Assembly: GCA_900552525.1 (NCBI GenBank)
Contig: UNSK01000001.1
Location: forward strand, 1 to 64,000
DNA: 64,000 nt
Reading direction: 5' to 3'
Origin: Candidatus Gastranaerophilales bacterium
GTDB taxonomy: Bacteria > Cyanobacteriota > Vampirovibrionia > Gastranaerophilales > Gastranaerophilaceae
The translations under genes were made by a program, and so were the position numbers. Under the pieces are notes generated by a model. It had not been told where the DNA came from and searched no databases. It saw only the letters and a program-made list of their open reading frames with translations. Numbering within the stretch: position 1 is the first letter of the stretch; the number at the start of each line of letters is the position of its first letter. This document shows, one piece after another, positions 10,033 through 17,394 of this stretch.

Positions 10033-10665
10033 ATGTCAAGATTTGAATCATCTAGGTTTGTACGAAACCCTCAAATAATGAATGCTAATGTTTTAATGGC
10101 TGCATGTGAGACGTTAGGATGGAAGTATTCTTTGCAAAACAATATATTATTGGTTACTGAAGTTGGAAATGATTCTAACTTCAATGGTGAGTTTGCCTTG
10201 AAATTAGATGTGTCAACTAACGAGGTTACTTACAATACTTATTATATGCCAAATGCACATGTAAAAGTAGAAGAATTAAAGGAAAAGTTTCAAGAGCTCA
10301 ATGCTGAATACTCGAAAAATGCTTTAATCTCTGAATTTGAAAAAAACGGATTTACCTATAGATCGAATTATACTTTTACACCTACAGAAGAAGAAAGGTT
10401 TAGTTTTTATATGGAGGCAAAATCGTATGACCCACTAGAAGATGAACCATTTGCCTCTATTAAATTTACTATACTAAAAGACGGGACCATTATAACAGAT
10501 TCTGACTATTTACCAAATGATGTAAACGAAAAGGCTCATGAAGCTATGGATATATTGGAGCAACATTTAGGTAACAAACGTGTAATGACAAAAAAGCCTG
10601 TTCCTGCCAAATATTTAAGTAAAATGAAGCCTCGTAGAACAATTAATTTAAATCAAAATTCATAA
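10033..10665 (+). CDS. Ycf35/DUF1257-like protein
   Basis: This 210-aa soluble protein begins MSRFESSRF and contains a helix-turn-strand LGWKYSLQNNILLV. Alternating strands follow, which resembles the start of the Ycf35 (DUF1257) family. In cyanobacteria and algal plastids ycf35-type genes accompany Ycf46-type AAA+ genes, and here the next gene is a Ycf46-like ATPase. The similarity is faint and rests on pattern plus neighbourhood; a YbjN-like fold is an alternative. It lies 2 bases after the nuclease gene and 4 bases before the ATPase gene. It is probably an adaptor or substrate-binding partner of the ATPase. Confidence 0.5.
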   Translation: MSRFESSRFVRNPQIMNANVLMAACETLGWKYSLQNNILLVTEVGNDSNFNGEFALKLDVSTNEVTYNTYYMPNAHVKVEELKEKFQELNAEYSKNALISEFEKNGFTYRSNYTFTPTEEERFSFYMEAKSYDPLEDEPFASIKFTILKDGTIITDSDYLPNDVNEKAHEAMDILEQHLGNKRVMTKKPVPAKYLSKMKPRRTINLNQNS

Positions 10666-10669
10666 TAGT

Positions 10670-12304
10670 ATGGAAGATGTTTTTCAGAAACTTATCCTAA
10701 TGATTAGGGCATACTACCCTGTATTATATCTTCATAGTTACGAATACTACAGAACGAAACAAAAGATTAAGGGTATTGTAGAGCTGTTGCGTAGAGAAGG
10801 TAAGAAAGTAAATTACTATCAATGGGATTGTGTATATGGACTTGTTCAGATATTACCTGATAAAACAGAGAAAAGAATTGAGCGTATGCAAAACCCTCTT
10901 GAAGTGTTAGCTTATATTCTTAACTCAAAAAAGTCTGGGGAGAAAAATATATTTGTTCTTGATGATATAAATAATCATATTGATAGGGATGAAGTTAAAT
11001 TGATGTTCCGTAAAATTGCAGAAGCAACAAATAACAATACCCATGCAATTATTCTATCGTCAATTTACAGACTTCCTGCTGAATTGGAAAAGTATATTAC
11101 TGTATTACAAATACCACTTCCTAAACGTAATGAATTGGGAGAAGTTTTGGATATAGTGGCGAAGCAGTCAAAAGTTGAACTCAAAACAAACCTAAGAAAT
11201 AGACTGATAGATGCTGCGTTAGGAATGACATCAATGGAGGCAGATTTAGCTTACTGCCTTGCCTCTGTTAAGGATGGCTTTGACGATAAGTCTCCTTTTA
11301 CTGTATCTTCTGAAAAGGAGCAGATTATTAGGAAATCTGGCATTTTGGATTACTTTCCAAAAAATGAAAGTCTAAAAGATGTCGGAGGTATGGAAAATTT
11401 AAAGGAGTGGCTTAAAAAAAGGCAGTTAGCATATGACAAGGAAGCTCGCGATTGGGGGTTAAAAGAGCCTAAGGGCTTACTTTTGTTAGGTGTCCCAGGA
11501 TGCGGAAAGAGCTTAATAGCTAAAAGTATTGCTTCTAGTTGGAATATGCCTTTACTTCGGTTAGATGTAGGAAAAGTCTTTCAGGGCATTGTAGGGTCGA
11601 GTGAAGATAATATTCGAAAAGCAATTGCAACTGCCGAAGCTGTTGCTCCATGTGTATTATGGATTGACGAGATAGAAAAAGGTCTTAGCGGTGTACAATC
11701 AAGTGGAGCTACAGATGGTGGTGTGACCTCTAGAATATTTTCTACAATATTAACATGGATGCAGGAAAAGACAGCACCTGTATTCGTTGTGGCAACTGCT
11801 AATAATATTAATCAACTGCCTCCAGAACTACTTAGAAAAGGCAGATTTGACGAAATCTTTTTTGTGGATCTTCCAAGTCAGAAAGAAAAAGAGAATATTT
11901 TTTCCATACATTTGCAAAAAAATCGTCAAAATGTATCTTCATTTGCTTTAGATATTTTAGCCCAAAAAGCTGAAGGATTTAATGGAGCAGAAATTGAAGA
12001 ATGTGTAAAGGAAGCTATGTTTACTGCATATGTAGAATCACAAGAATCTAATATTGCTCCCAAATTACAGATGATACATATTTTGGATGCTATCAAAAAT
12101 ACTGTACCTCTTTCTAAGACTATGGAGAAACAGATAACTGATCTTAGAAAATTTGCTGTTTCAAGAGCTAAAAATGCTTCTAAAGAGATTGTCTTAGAAA
12201 ATAGAATGGAAATGCCAATTCTGCTAACTCGTCCAGAATTGGAACTGGAACGCTCATTCGATTCGGTGTTATCTGAGAAAGATAGTAATAGTAACAATAT
12301 ATAA
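10670..12304 (+). CDS. Ycf46-like AAA+ ATPase
   Basis: This 544-aa AAA+ protein has a degenerate N-terminal ATPase-like domain (about residues 1-215, no P-loop), the layout of Ycf46. An active AAA+ module follows: Walker A GVPGCGKS at 274-281, Walker B with DE at 333-334, a sensor VVATANN, and LLRKGRFDEIFF with the Arg-finger region. A small helical domain and a polar tail of about 60 residues complete it. It is likely a hexameric remodelling ATPase. It is the last protein gene of the operon, and its stop codon lies 3 bases before a 5S rRNA-like RNA, so the RNA is almost certainly on the same transcript. Confidence 0.8.
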   Translation: MEDVFQKLILMIRAYYPVLYLHSYEYYRTKQKIKGIVELLRREGKKVNYYQWDCVYGLVQILPDKTEKRIERMQNPLEVLAYILNSKKSGEKNIFVLDDINNHIDRDEVKLMFRKIAEATNNNTHAIILSSIYRLPAELEKYITVLQIPLPKRNELGEVLDIVAKQSKVELKTNLRNRLIDAALGMTSMEADLAYCLASVKDGFDDKSPFTVSSEKEQIIRKSGILDYFPKNESLKDVGGMENLKEWLKKRQLAYDKEARDWGLKEPKGLLLLGVPGCGKSLIAKSIASSWNMPLLRLDVGKVFQGIVGSSEDNIRKAIATAEAVAPCVLWIDEIEKGLSGVQSSGATDGGVTSRIFSTILTWMQEKTAPVFVVATANNINQLPPELLRKGRFDEIFFVDLPSQKEKENIFSIHLQKNRQNVSSFALDILAQKAEGFNGAEIEECVKEAMFTAYVESQESNIAPKLQMIHILDAIKNTVPLSKTMEKQITDLRKFAVSRAKNASKEIVLENRMEMPILLTRPELELERSFDSVLSEKDSNSNNI

Positions 12305-12307
12305 TTA

Positions 12308-12411
12308 GGCGTTAACAAAACGTTGCTCCACCTCTAACCATTCCGAACAGAGAAGTGAAATGCGTTTATGCTGATGGTACTGCAAATGCGGGAGAGTAAG
12401 TGAATGCCAGC
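12308..12411 (+). ncRNA. 5S rRNA-like RNA downstream of the AAA+ gene
   Basis: About 104 nt align almost without gaps to bacterial 5S rRNA, including the Bacteroidetes-like core ATTCCGAACAGAGAAGT and the loop E strands GATGGTA and GAGAGTA. Helix I forms between 12308-12313 and 12403-12408. Helix II forms between 12318-12322 and 12363-12367 with bases different from the Escherichia coli helix, so pairing is kept despite sequence change. Helix III forms between 12332-12335 and 12349-12352. Helix IV is shortened to a 4-bp hairpin with loop AAAT. The outer half of helix I is missing, and no 16S, 23S or tRNA lies nearby. It is therefore not an ordinary rRNA operon copy. It begins 3 bases after the ATPase stop codon. 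Confidence 0.75.
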
Positions 12412-13045
12412 CCGGAAGCAAACAGGGATGATAACATGTGATGCAATAACTATCAAATTTTACAGAATTATGTTCGATAAATTTTATTTTTTGAACAATG
12501 GTGATGTATAGTTTGAGCAGTCTCGCAATAAAGGGGCTGCTCCTAAAAAGACATCTCCTTTTTGGGAAGAGTTTTAGAAACAATTGGGTAAGCGATTCGC
12601 TGATTTAATTTGGGTATCAATTATGATACTTCTGATATCTTTTCTCTAAGCAGACCTCCTGAGCATGAGGGTAAAAGGCTCATTTATAATATATATGCTT
12701 GAATTAGAACTAAAATAATACAGTAGTGATATTTGTGTATTATACCAATGGAAGTTGCTTTATACTTGGCCTTCTATAGAAGGCTCTTGCCACGTATGGA
12801 CATCAGCATCACTATCGCAATGAATATTTTTGCGAACCATGGTCAACTTCAATATGATTGACATAATGAGGGAGATCAGACAAGTAACGTCTCTATGCTT
12901 TTGTTTGATTTGTTTAAAGAAATGAAATTAAATAAACTAATCAAAACAGATGGACGGATTTAATTCCTCAAATGATATTCCGTCTGAATTAGACGAAACT
13001 AACGAGTAGTAAATCAATATAATATCGAAACTTAAACATAACATT
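12412..13045. ncRNA. Non-coding segment with dense hairpins after the 5S-like RNA
   Basis: No open frame of quality exists in these 634 bases. Several perfect inverted repeats follow one another. They are GAGCAG 12515-12520 with CTGCTC 12537-12542; a 10-bp stem 12541-12550 with 12558-12567; GTATCA 12614-12619 with TGATAC 12624-12629; TGAGC 12660-12664 with GCTCA 12678-12682; the palindrome GCCTTCTATAGAAGGC 12769-12784; and TCGCAA 12815-12820 with TTGCGA 12830-12835. GAAGTTG 12751-12757 with CAACTTC 12844-12850 closes the last two into a branched domain. This looks like a structured RNA on the + strand, or several. The XRE gene promoter and leader probably lie in the last 150 bases. Confidence 0.5.
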
Positions 13046-13354
13046 ATGTTATTTGGAAATAGGATTAGAGAACTCAGAGATAAGCAGGGTGTGTTACAAC
13101 GACAATTGGCAGCACTACTGGAGATAGACACACCTATGTTCAGTAAGATTGAACGAGGTGATAGACGAGCAAAGCGTGAACATGTGATTAAGCTTGCAGA
13201 ATACTTGCATCAAGACGTGAAAGAGATGTTGACGTTGTGGTTAGCAGATAAAGTTCTTGATGCAGTAGGTGCTGAAGAGGAAATAAGTTATGATGCAATA
13301 ACTGTTGCACAAAAACATGTTCAATCTTCTATAAAAGACTATAGTACGTTTTAA
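13046..13354 (+). CDS. XRE-family HTH regulator
   Basis: This 102-aa protein has an N-terminal Cro/C1-type HTH (RIRELRDKQGVLQRQLAALLE, then TPMFSKIERGDRRAKREH) filling about residues 5-62, and a short helical tail. Such small regulators often control mobile-element defence or restriction genes. It follows the cargo operon and the structured RNA on the same strand and probably controls one or both. The start at 13046 is the only ATG before the HTH. Confidence 0.8.
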   Translation: MLFGNRIRELRDKQGVLQRQLAALLEIDTPMFSKIERGDRRAKREHVIKLAEYLHQDVKEMLTLWLADKVLDAVGAEEEISYDAITVAQKHVQSSIKDYSTF

Positions 13355-13389
13355 GCCTCCCCAAATAAAAACAGCATTCAATATAATTA

Positions 13390-13493
13390 GAACTGTATCA
13401 ATCTTTGATTTAGATACTATTTAAATTAAACTTGTTCTCAGATACTTATCCATAAAATAATTTAACCTAATAACTCATGGATTGATACAGTTC
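13390..13493. repeat. 14-bp perfect inverted repeat enclosing 76 bp
   Basis: GAACTGTATCAATC at 13390-13403 is matched exactly by its reverse complement GATTGATACAGTTC at 13480-13493. It lies between the XRE gene and the convergent gene at 13506-13859. It could be a bidirectional transcription end, a binding site or the ends of a small non-coding element. The interior holds no gene and no T-tract next to a stem. Confidence 0.6.
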
Positions 13494-13505
13494 AAACTAT
13501 GGTCT

Positions 13506-13859
13506 CTACTTTGACCAAAAATTATGTGCTTTATTAATCATATCATATTCAAACATTTTCCCATTTTTTAATTTTTTCCAATTTCCAAAACCTAATTCCT
13601 CTGCTAATTTAAAGAAACCGTCACCTTGTTCCATGCTTCTAGAAACAACAACTGAAGATATAAGTGGACGTCCATTTTCATGTTCATATCTTGAAATGTG
13701 ACCTAAAATTTCACCTATTTTACCTCTGTCAGCAGGGATTGACATATCAAGTCTTAGATTTGCTGTTTTGCACAAATCGGAATAATATATTAGCTGTTTT
13801 TTTGATGCAACATTTATAAGTATGTTGCGTACTGTTTTTTCTTCTTTTGTTAAGTTCAT
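13506..13859 (-). CDS. Hypothetical cargo protein, winged-helix-like
   Basis: This 117-aa soluble protein has an N-terminal helical segment that could be a winged helix (EEKTVRNILINVASKKQLIYYSDLC). A middle region follows with the pattern DRGKIGEILGHISRYEHENGRPLISSVVV. I recall similar short proteins encoded near defence cargo of gut bacteria, but I cannot name a family. It is transcribed toward the XRE gene. A 13-bp sequence TAAACTAATCAAA lies 27 bases upstream of its start and also upstream of the XRE gene. Confidence 0.65.
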   Translation of the reverse strand: MNLTKEEKTVRNILINVASKKQLIYYSDLCKTANLRLDMSIPADRGKIGEILGHISRYEHENGRPLISSVVVSRSMEQGDGFFKLAEELGFGNWKKLKNGKMFEYDMINKAHNFWSK

Positions 13860-14145
13860 AATGATAAGTTAATAACGAACTAAATTAAACTAATCAAATT
13901 TTTATGTATGAAACAGCCGTGCAAATTGTTGAAACGTAGTAAGTCAAATTAAGACAACTGTTAATATACGCTTTTTATGCACAGACGATATGCAATATTC
14001 GTGAAATTTTTGGATAAAAGCAAAAAGTAGCACGTAATTTAATCAGAGTTATAAGATATAAATATACAATGAATAGTAATTACAATAAACTGTATCATAC
14101 TCAGATAATAATGAGTGATGAAAATTAATAACGGCATAATTAAAA
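13860..14145. other. Intergenic region without a gene
   Basis: AT-rich sequence between two minus-strand genes. It holds the second copy of TAAACTAATCAAA (13886-13898). No hairpin, open frame or RNA gene is seen. It probably contains the promoter of the gene ending at 13506. Confidence 0.5.
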
Positions 14146-15711
14146 TCATCTTCTTATTGAATTGCCATCATCAACATCATCATAACTACCTTTCTGTCCA
14201 ACTTCCCACTCACGTTTCTCGCTATGGCTGCCACCACCTGCATCACGCAGCTTGCCCTTGCCTGAGAAACGTGAAGTAGGCTTTGTTTGTTGCTGGTATT
14301 TTTGCCGTTCAATTTGCTTCACAAACTGTTTTCTTGGCCGGTCAAGATTGAAGTTTTCTTCAGTAAGATTTATAATGATGTGTTGCTTGAAATTGATGGC
14401 GTAAGTTACATCTTCATCCTGACGGACAATAAAGCCCTCTTCATGAAGTTGGCTTCTGACCGAGGTTACAGTATCATCATTGAATATCTCACGCAAACGG
14501 TTTACAGCATCAATATGATAGTGTGTTCTTTCCGGAGATATATCCACTAAATCAGTGCGGGATACTTTGAAGATTTTGCAGAGCAGATCACGTTCAGCTT
14601 CATTAGCCGGACTGAACAGTTCAACCATGGCTATACGGTTGTTACGGTCGATAGCTTCTGCCATAAAAGGTTTCAACGGACGGCTTTGGTCATCAAAGTA
14701 GATAATGCCTTTCTTGATATAGGCACGCTGCTTCCTGATTTTACTGTATATTTCCCCCTGGGTAATTTTCGGATTAAGTGTCAGTAATCGGTCAATATAG
14801 TCCTCAATCCGGTTGAATCGTTCTTCAGGAGTAGAGAAGTCCAGGAGTTCCTCTACAGCCAGTACTCTTGCACCATGAATGACTGTCTTGTTTGCATGAT
14901 CAACGAGCATATATCCGTATGGTGTATCCTTCTTGCCGAAGAACACAATGTCAATACCGAACTTCGTTTTCAATTCCTTCTGCAGTTCCTCCTTGTTGGA
15001 ACTTACATCACGGTACTTCTTTAATATGCTTCTTAGCTGACGGCAACGTGTCCTTTCCCTATAACCGCTCTTGAAAAGACTTTCTATTTCAGAAAAAGAG
15101 ATTTCCTTCTGAACCTTTCCACCATGCTTGACGAATACATTCTCATCTTTCTGATAGACCTCATATCCCATGGAAACCATTATTGCCTTGAACTGGGCAA
15201 ATGAAGAGAACGTGTATAGCTTGGCCAAATTAATGTCATCTTCCGTTTTCTTCTTCCTGTCGTTACCAAGAATACGGTCTATTACCTCCTGGGAACGTCT
15301 GCGTTCATGGCTATGCTGAATCTTTCTTCCATTAGGTGCCACTCTCGAAGTGATGATATGAAGATGGGTATTCTCCGTGTCATAATGAGAATAAACAAGC
15401 AACGGCTGACCGGATTCTCCGTATCCCATTTCTTTGAGATACTGGTGTGCAAAATCCAGCAACTCATCTTCCGACATTTCGTGTCCCTTGCATGATATGG
15501 CCACATGAAACTGTGGTTTTCTGATTCTGCTGTTCTGTGAACTGTACTTCTGGAGATAACCGACCAGTTCACTCGGGGTAGGTTTGTGAAATGTTCCGAG
15601 TGAACCGAAATTCTGAATCTCGATAAGCCGTGCAACACCTTTCGAGACTTTATGTTCATTGTAACCAACAGCATGGAAGTTCGTACTTCCCGGTAATATG
15701 GTTGCTATCAT
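14146..15711 (-). CDS. Relaxase / mobilization nuclease (MobB-type)
   Basis: This 521-aa relaxase nicks oriT and leads the transferred strand. Residues 1-20 carry a candidate catalytic Tyr (Y17, VGYNEHKVSKG). The metal site is H109 with D111 and the H116/H118 pair of the THLHII motif (HxDxxxxHxH pattern). The N-terminal 130 residues are the nuclease, and the rest is basic and helical. The tail is rich in Gly, Ser, Lys and Arg. It follows the MobC-like gene by 118 bases on the same strand, the usual order in Bacteroides mobilization modules. Confidence 0.85.
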   Translation of the reverse strand: MIATILPGSTNFHAVGYNEHKVSKGVARLIEIQNFGSLGTFHKPTPSELVGYLQKYSSQNSRIRKPQFHVAISCKGHEMSEDELLDFAHQYLKEMGYGESGQPLLVYSHYDTENTHLHIITSRVAPNGRKIQHSHERRRSQEVIDRILGNDRKKKTEDDINLAKLYTFSSFAQFKAIMVSMGYEVYQKDENVFVKHGGKVQKEISFSEIESLFKSGYRERTRCRQLRSILKKYRDVSSNKEELQKELKTKFGIDIVFFGKKDTPYGYMLVDHANKTVIHGARVLAVEELLDFSTPEERFNRIEDYIDRLLTLNPKITQGEIYSKIRKQRAYIKKGIIYFDDQSRPLKPFMAEAIDRNNRIAMVELFSPANEAERDLLCKIFKVSRTDLVDISPERTHYHIDAVNRLREIFNDDTVTSVRSQLHEEGFIVRQDEDVTYAINFKQHIIINLTEENFNLDRPRKQFVKQIERQKYQQQTKPTSRFSGKGKLRDAGGGSHSEKREWEVGQKGSYDDVDDGNSIRR

Positions 15712-15829
15712 ATTGAATCTTTATTTATCAAGGTTTAAGTGACTGAGTAACCGAAATACTTCAAGCTCATTAATCCATGGTTATACTATAATAATATCTG
15801 AAATGATTGAATACCGTGTAGTCTGCAAT

Positions 15830-16228
15830 TCAGATTTTAACAGCTTTCTGTGTCAGAGAATCAAGGTCTTTCTTTATTCGGTTCAATGTTTCCTGAGTTT
15901 CAAGAATAACCGGTAACAGAACTTCCTGAATATAGCTGGGTGCGAGTAATCCGGCTACCGCAAGCTCATTGGCACGTTTAACTGACTGATTAAGGTTTCC
16001 TCCAGCCCAGGAAAGTTCATTTTGATATTTCCGGTAAAACAGACCGAGGTCATTCATCAGTTCGAGCTGCCTTTTGATACCAATATTAGAATACTCTGCC
16101 AGTGCCGAGCGTATATAATGGCTCACAGATGAATAGGAGGCTGATTTCTCCTTAAACTGTTTTACTTCCTCCGGTGTCATTCTTACCTTGATGTACTTGG
16201 TTCTCTGATTCTTCATACTTGGATACAT
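15830..16228 (-). CDS. Relaxosome accessory protein (MobC/MobA-type)
   Basis: This 132-aa protein has an N-terminal ribbon-helix-helix-like segment (KYIKVRMTPEEVKQFKEKSA, then SVSHYIRSALAEY) and a helical C-terminal part with the NLNQSVKRANEL stretch typical of MobC-family accessory proteins. It should bind oriT and recruit the relaxase encoded just downstream. Possible starts are 16228 or 16216 (MKNQRTKY). A strong hairpin lies about 75-130 bases upstream of the start, consistent with an oriT position. Confidence 0.8.
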   Translation of the reverse strand: MYPSMKNQRTKYIKVRMTPEEVKQFKEKSASYSSVSHYIRSALAEYSNIGIKRQLELMNDLGLFYRKYQNELSWAGGNLNQSVKRANELAVAGLLAPSYIQEVLLPVILETQETLNRIKKDLDSLTQKAVKI

Positions 16229-16301
16229 TGGTGGTTAGGTTTCCCAGACCATCTTTCGCCATGCGAAACAGCGGCCAGCCGCTCCGATGCACCTGCATTC
16301 G

Positions 16302-16358
16302 GCAAGTTACTTTTGTGAGTACGAAACGGAGTTTTGTGGCCACAAAAGTACAACTTGC
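16302..16358. other. Candidate oriT hairpin
   Basis: GCAAGTTACTTTTGTG at 16302-16317 is mirrored by CACAAAAGTACAACTTGC at 16341-16358. The pairing is perfect except for a 2-base insertion, with a 23-base loop. It lies upstream of the relaxosome genes, where oriT is found in Bacteroides mobilizable elements. The nick site cannot be read from sequence alone. Confidence 0.5.
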
Positions 16359-17089
16359 TTGGAAAACTCTGCACGGCAGAAAGATACCTTCCGGGAATAA
16401 TTATTACATCCAAATTTACCGGAGAAAGCCGTTGCAAACCGAAATCAACAACACAATTCTTTGGAGGCATATTCCGGCTTACCATGTGCTGTAGCATCCG
16501 GTTGTTTTGGAATATCCATGTAGCGGAATATTGTTGTATATAGTCCTAAAACTTATCAAACCAATTTTCGTGTATTCAGAAACAGATGCTATAAGTATTA
16601 TTCAATCTTAGAACCATAAAAATTGCAGTAATAAGAAATAATGTTTCGATATATATGGTTGGATAAACCAAAGTTTCAAAAACACACAAGATGTAGTTAT
16701 ATGGAATAGATGGCTATTGTTCTCATAAAACCTATATCCAATATAATATGTAGTCCTGATACCATGATAGTATGGTAAAAGTATCCTGATTATCTAAGTT
16801 ATTGGAATCCCAATAAAAGGGAAAATAAAATCTTGTTGCTGATTCAGCTGATGAAATGGCTATCGGGAAATCTTATTTTATCTGAACTGTATTGCAGAAA
16901 CATTCAGGTAGAATAATCATGTAATCAGAGTTTGGAGATACCTCGTTATCATGGTGATATAACACAGATAATCAGTAGAAAATCTACTCGAATAATAAGA
17001 AAATAGTGTTGCGTAAATTTCTGTATCTCATTGATTTTTAGTATATTTATATAATTAATAAGCTCTTATACTCATAAATATTACACATT
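16359..17089. other. Intergenic region, no gene seen
   Basis: This AT-rich stretch lies between the mobilization genes and the small membrane protein gene. Stops are frequent in all frames, and the short open frames near 16334-16543 lack coding character. I see no RNA gene or clear repeat. The last 60 bases probably carry the promoter of the gene at 17090. Confidence 0.5.
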
Positions 17090-17302
17090 ATGTTTGAACT
17101 GCTGTTGATTATATATCTGCTGCCGGTACTTATTATCGGTATGCTGTTCCTGAAGCTGGTGTTCTGGCTTTTGAGGATTGCCATACGTCTTGCAGTCTGG
17201 TTGGTCAAGAAAACTTTCATTCTTATATGGAAGCTTATCGTACTTGTCTTTGCCATACTTATAGGCCGTGAAGTATTGCCCTGGAATCAACCGGACAAAT
17301 AG
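17090..17302 (+). CDS. Small hydrophobic membrane protein
   Basis: This 70-aa protein is almost entirely hydrophobic. Two long membrane segments (about residues 3-28 and 30-62) are split by a single Arg-Ile-Ala-Ile-Arg stretch, and the tail is short and polar (WNQPDK). The codon choice looks coding, and a hairpin follows the stop at once. The gene faces the integrase gene. It could be an element-encoded membrane peptide, but no family is recognised. The overlapping minus-strand frames are shadows. Confidence 0.6.
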   Translation: MFELLLIIYLLPVLIIGMLFLKLVFWLLRIAIRLAVWLVKKTFILIWKLIVLVFAILIGREVLPWNQPDK

Positions 17303-17305
17303 AAA

Positions 17306-17339
17306 GGAACCGCACCAATATGATAAATGGTACGGTTCT
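17306..17339 (+). terminator. Hairpin after small membrane protein gene
   Basis: GGAACCG 17306-17312 plus ACC pairs with GGT plus CGGTTCT ending at 17339, with one internal C-A mismatch and a 12-base loop. No long T-tract follows, so termination would be weak. Confidence 0.4.
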
Positions 17340-17394
17340 GATAAAGATAAGTAGAATCCTCCCTTTGTGTTAATGGCTTGTTCAGTTTTGCCGA

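Noticed and set aside
12308..12411. Functional chromosomal 5S rRNA gene
   Set aside because: No 16S, 23S or tRNA nearby, it abuts a protein stop codon within a mobile element, and it lacks the outer helix I and most of helix IV/V.
12305..12583. Minus-strand frame of 92 codons
   Set aside because: It is antisense to the 5S-like RNA and hairpin region and has no protein-like character; the RNA explains the sequence better.
16219..16494. Overlapping frames in the oriT region
   Set aside because: Opposing frames across a hairpin region; none has coding character.
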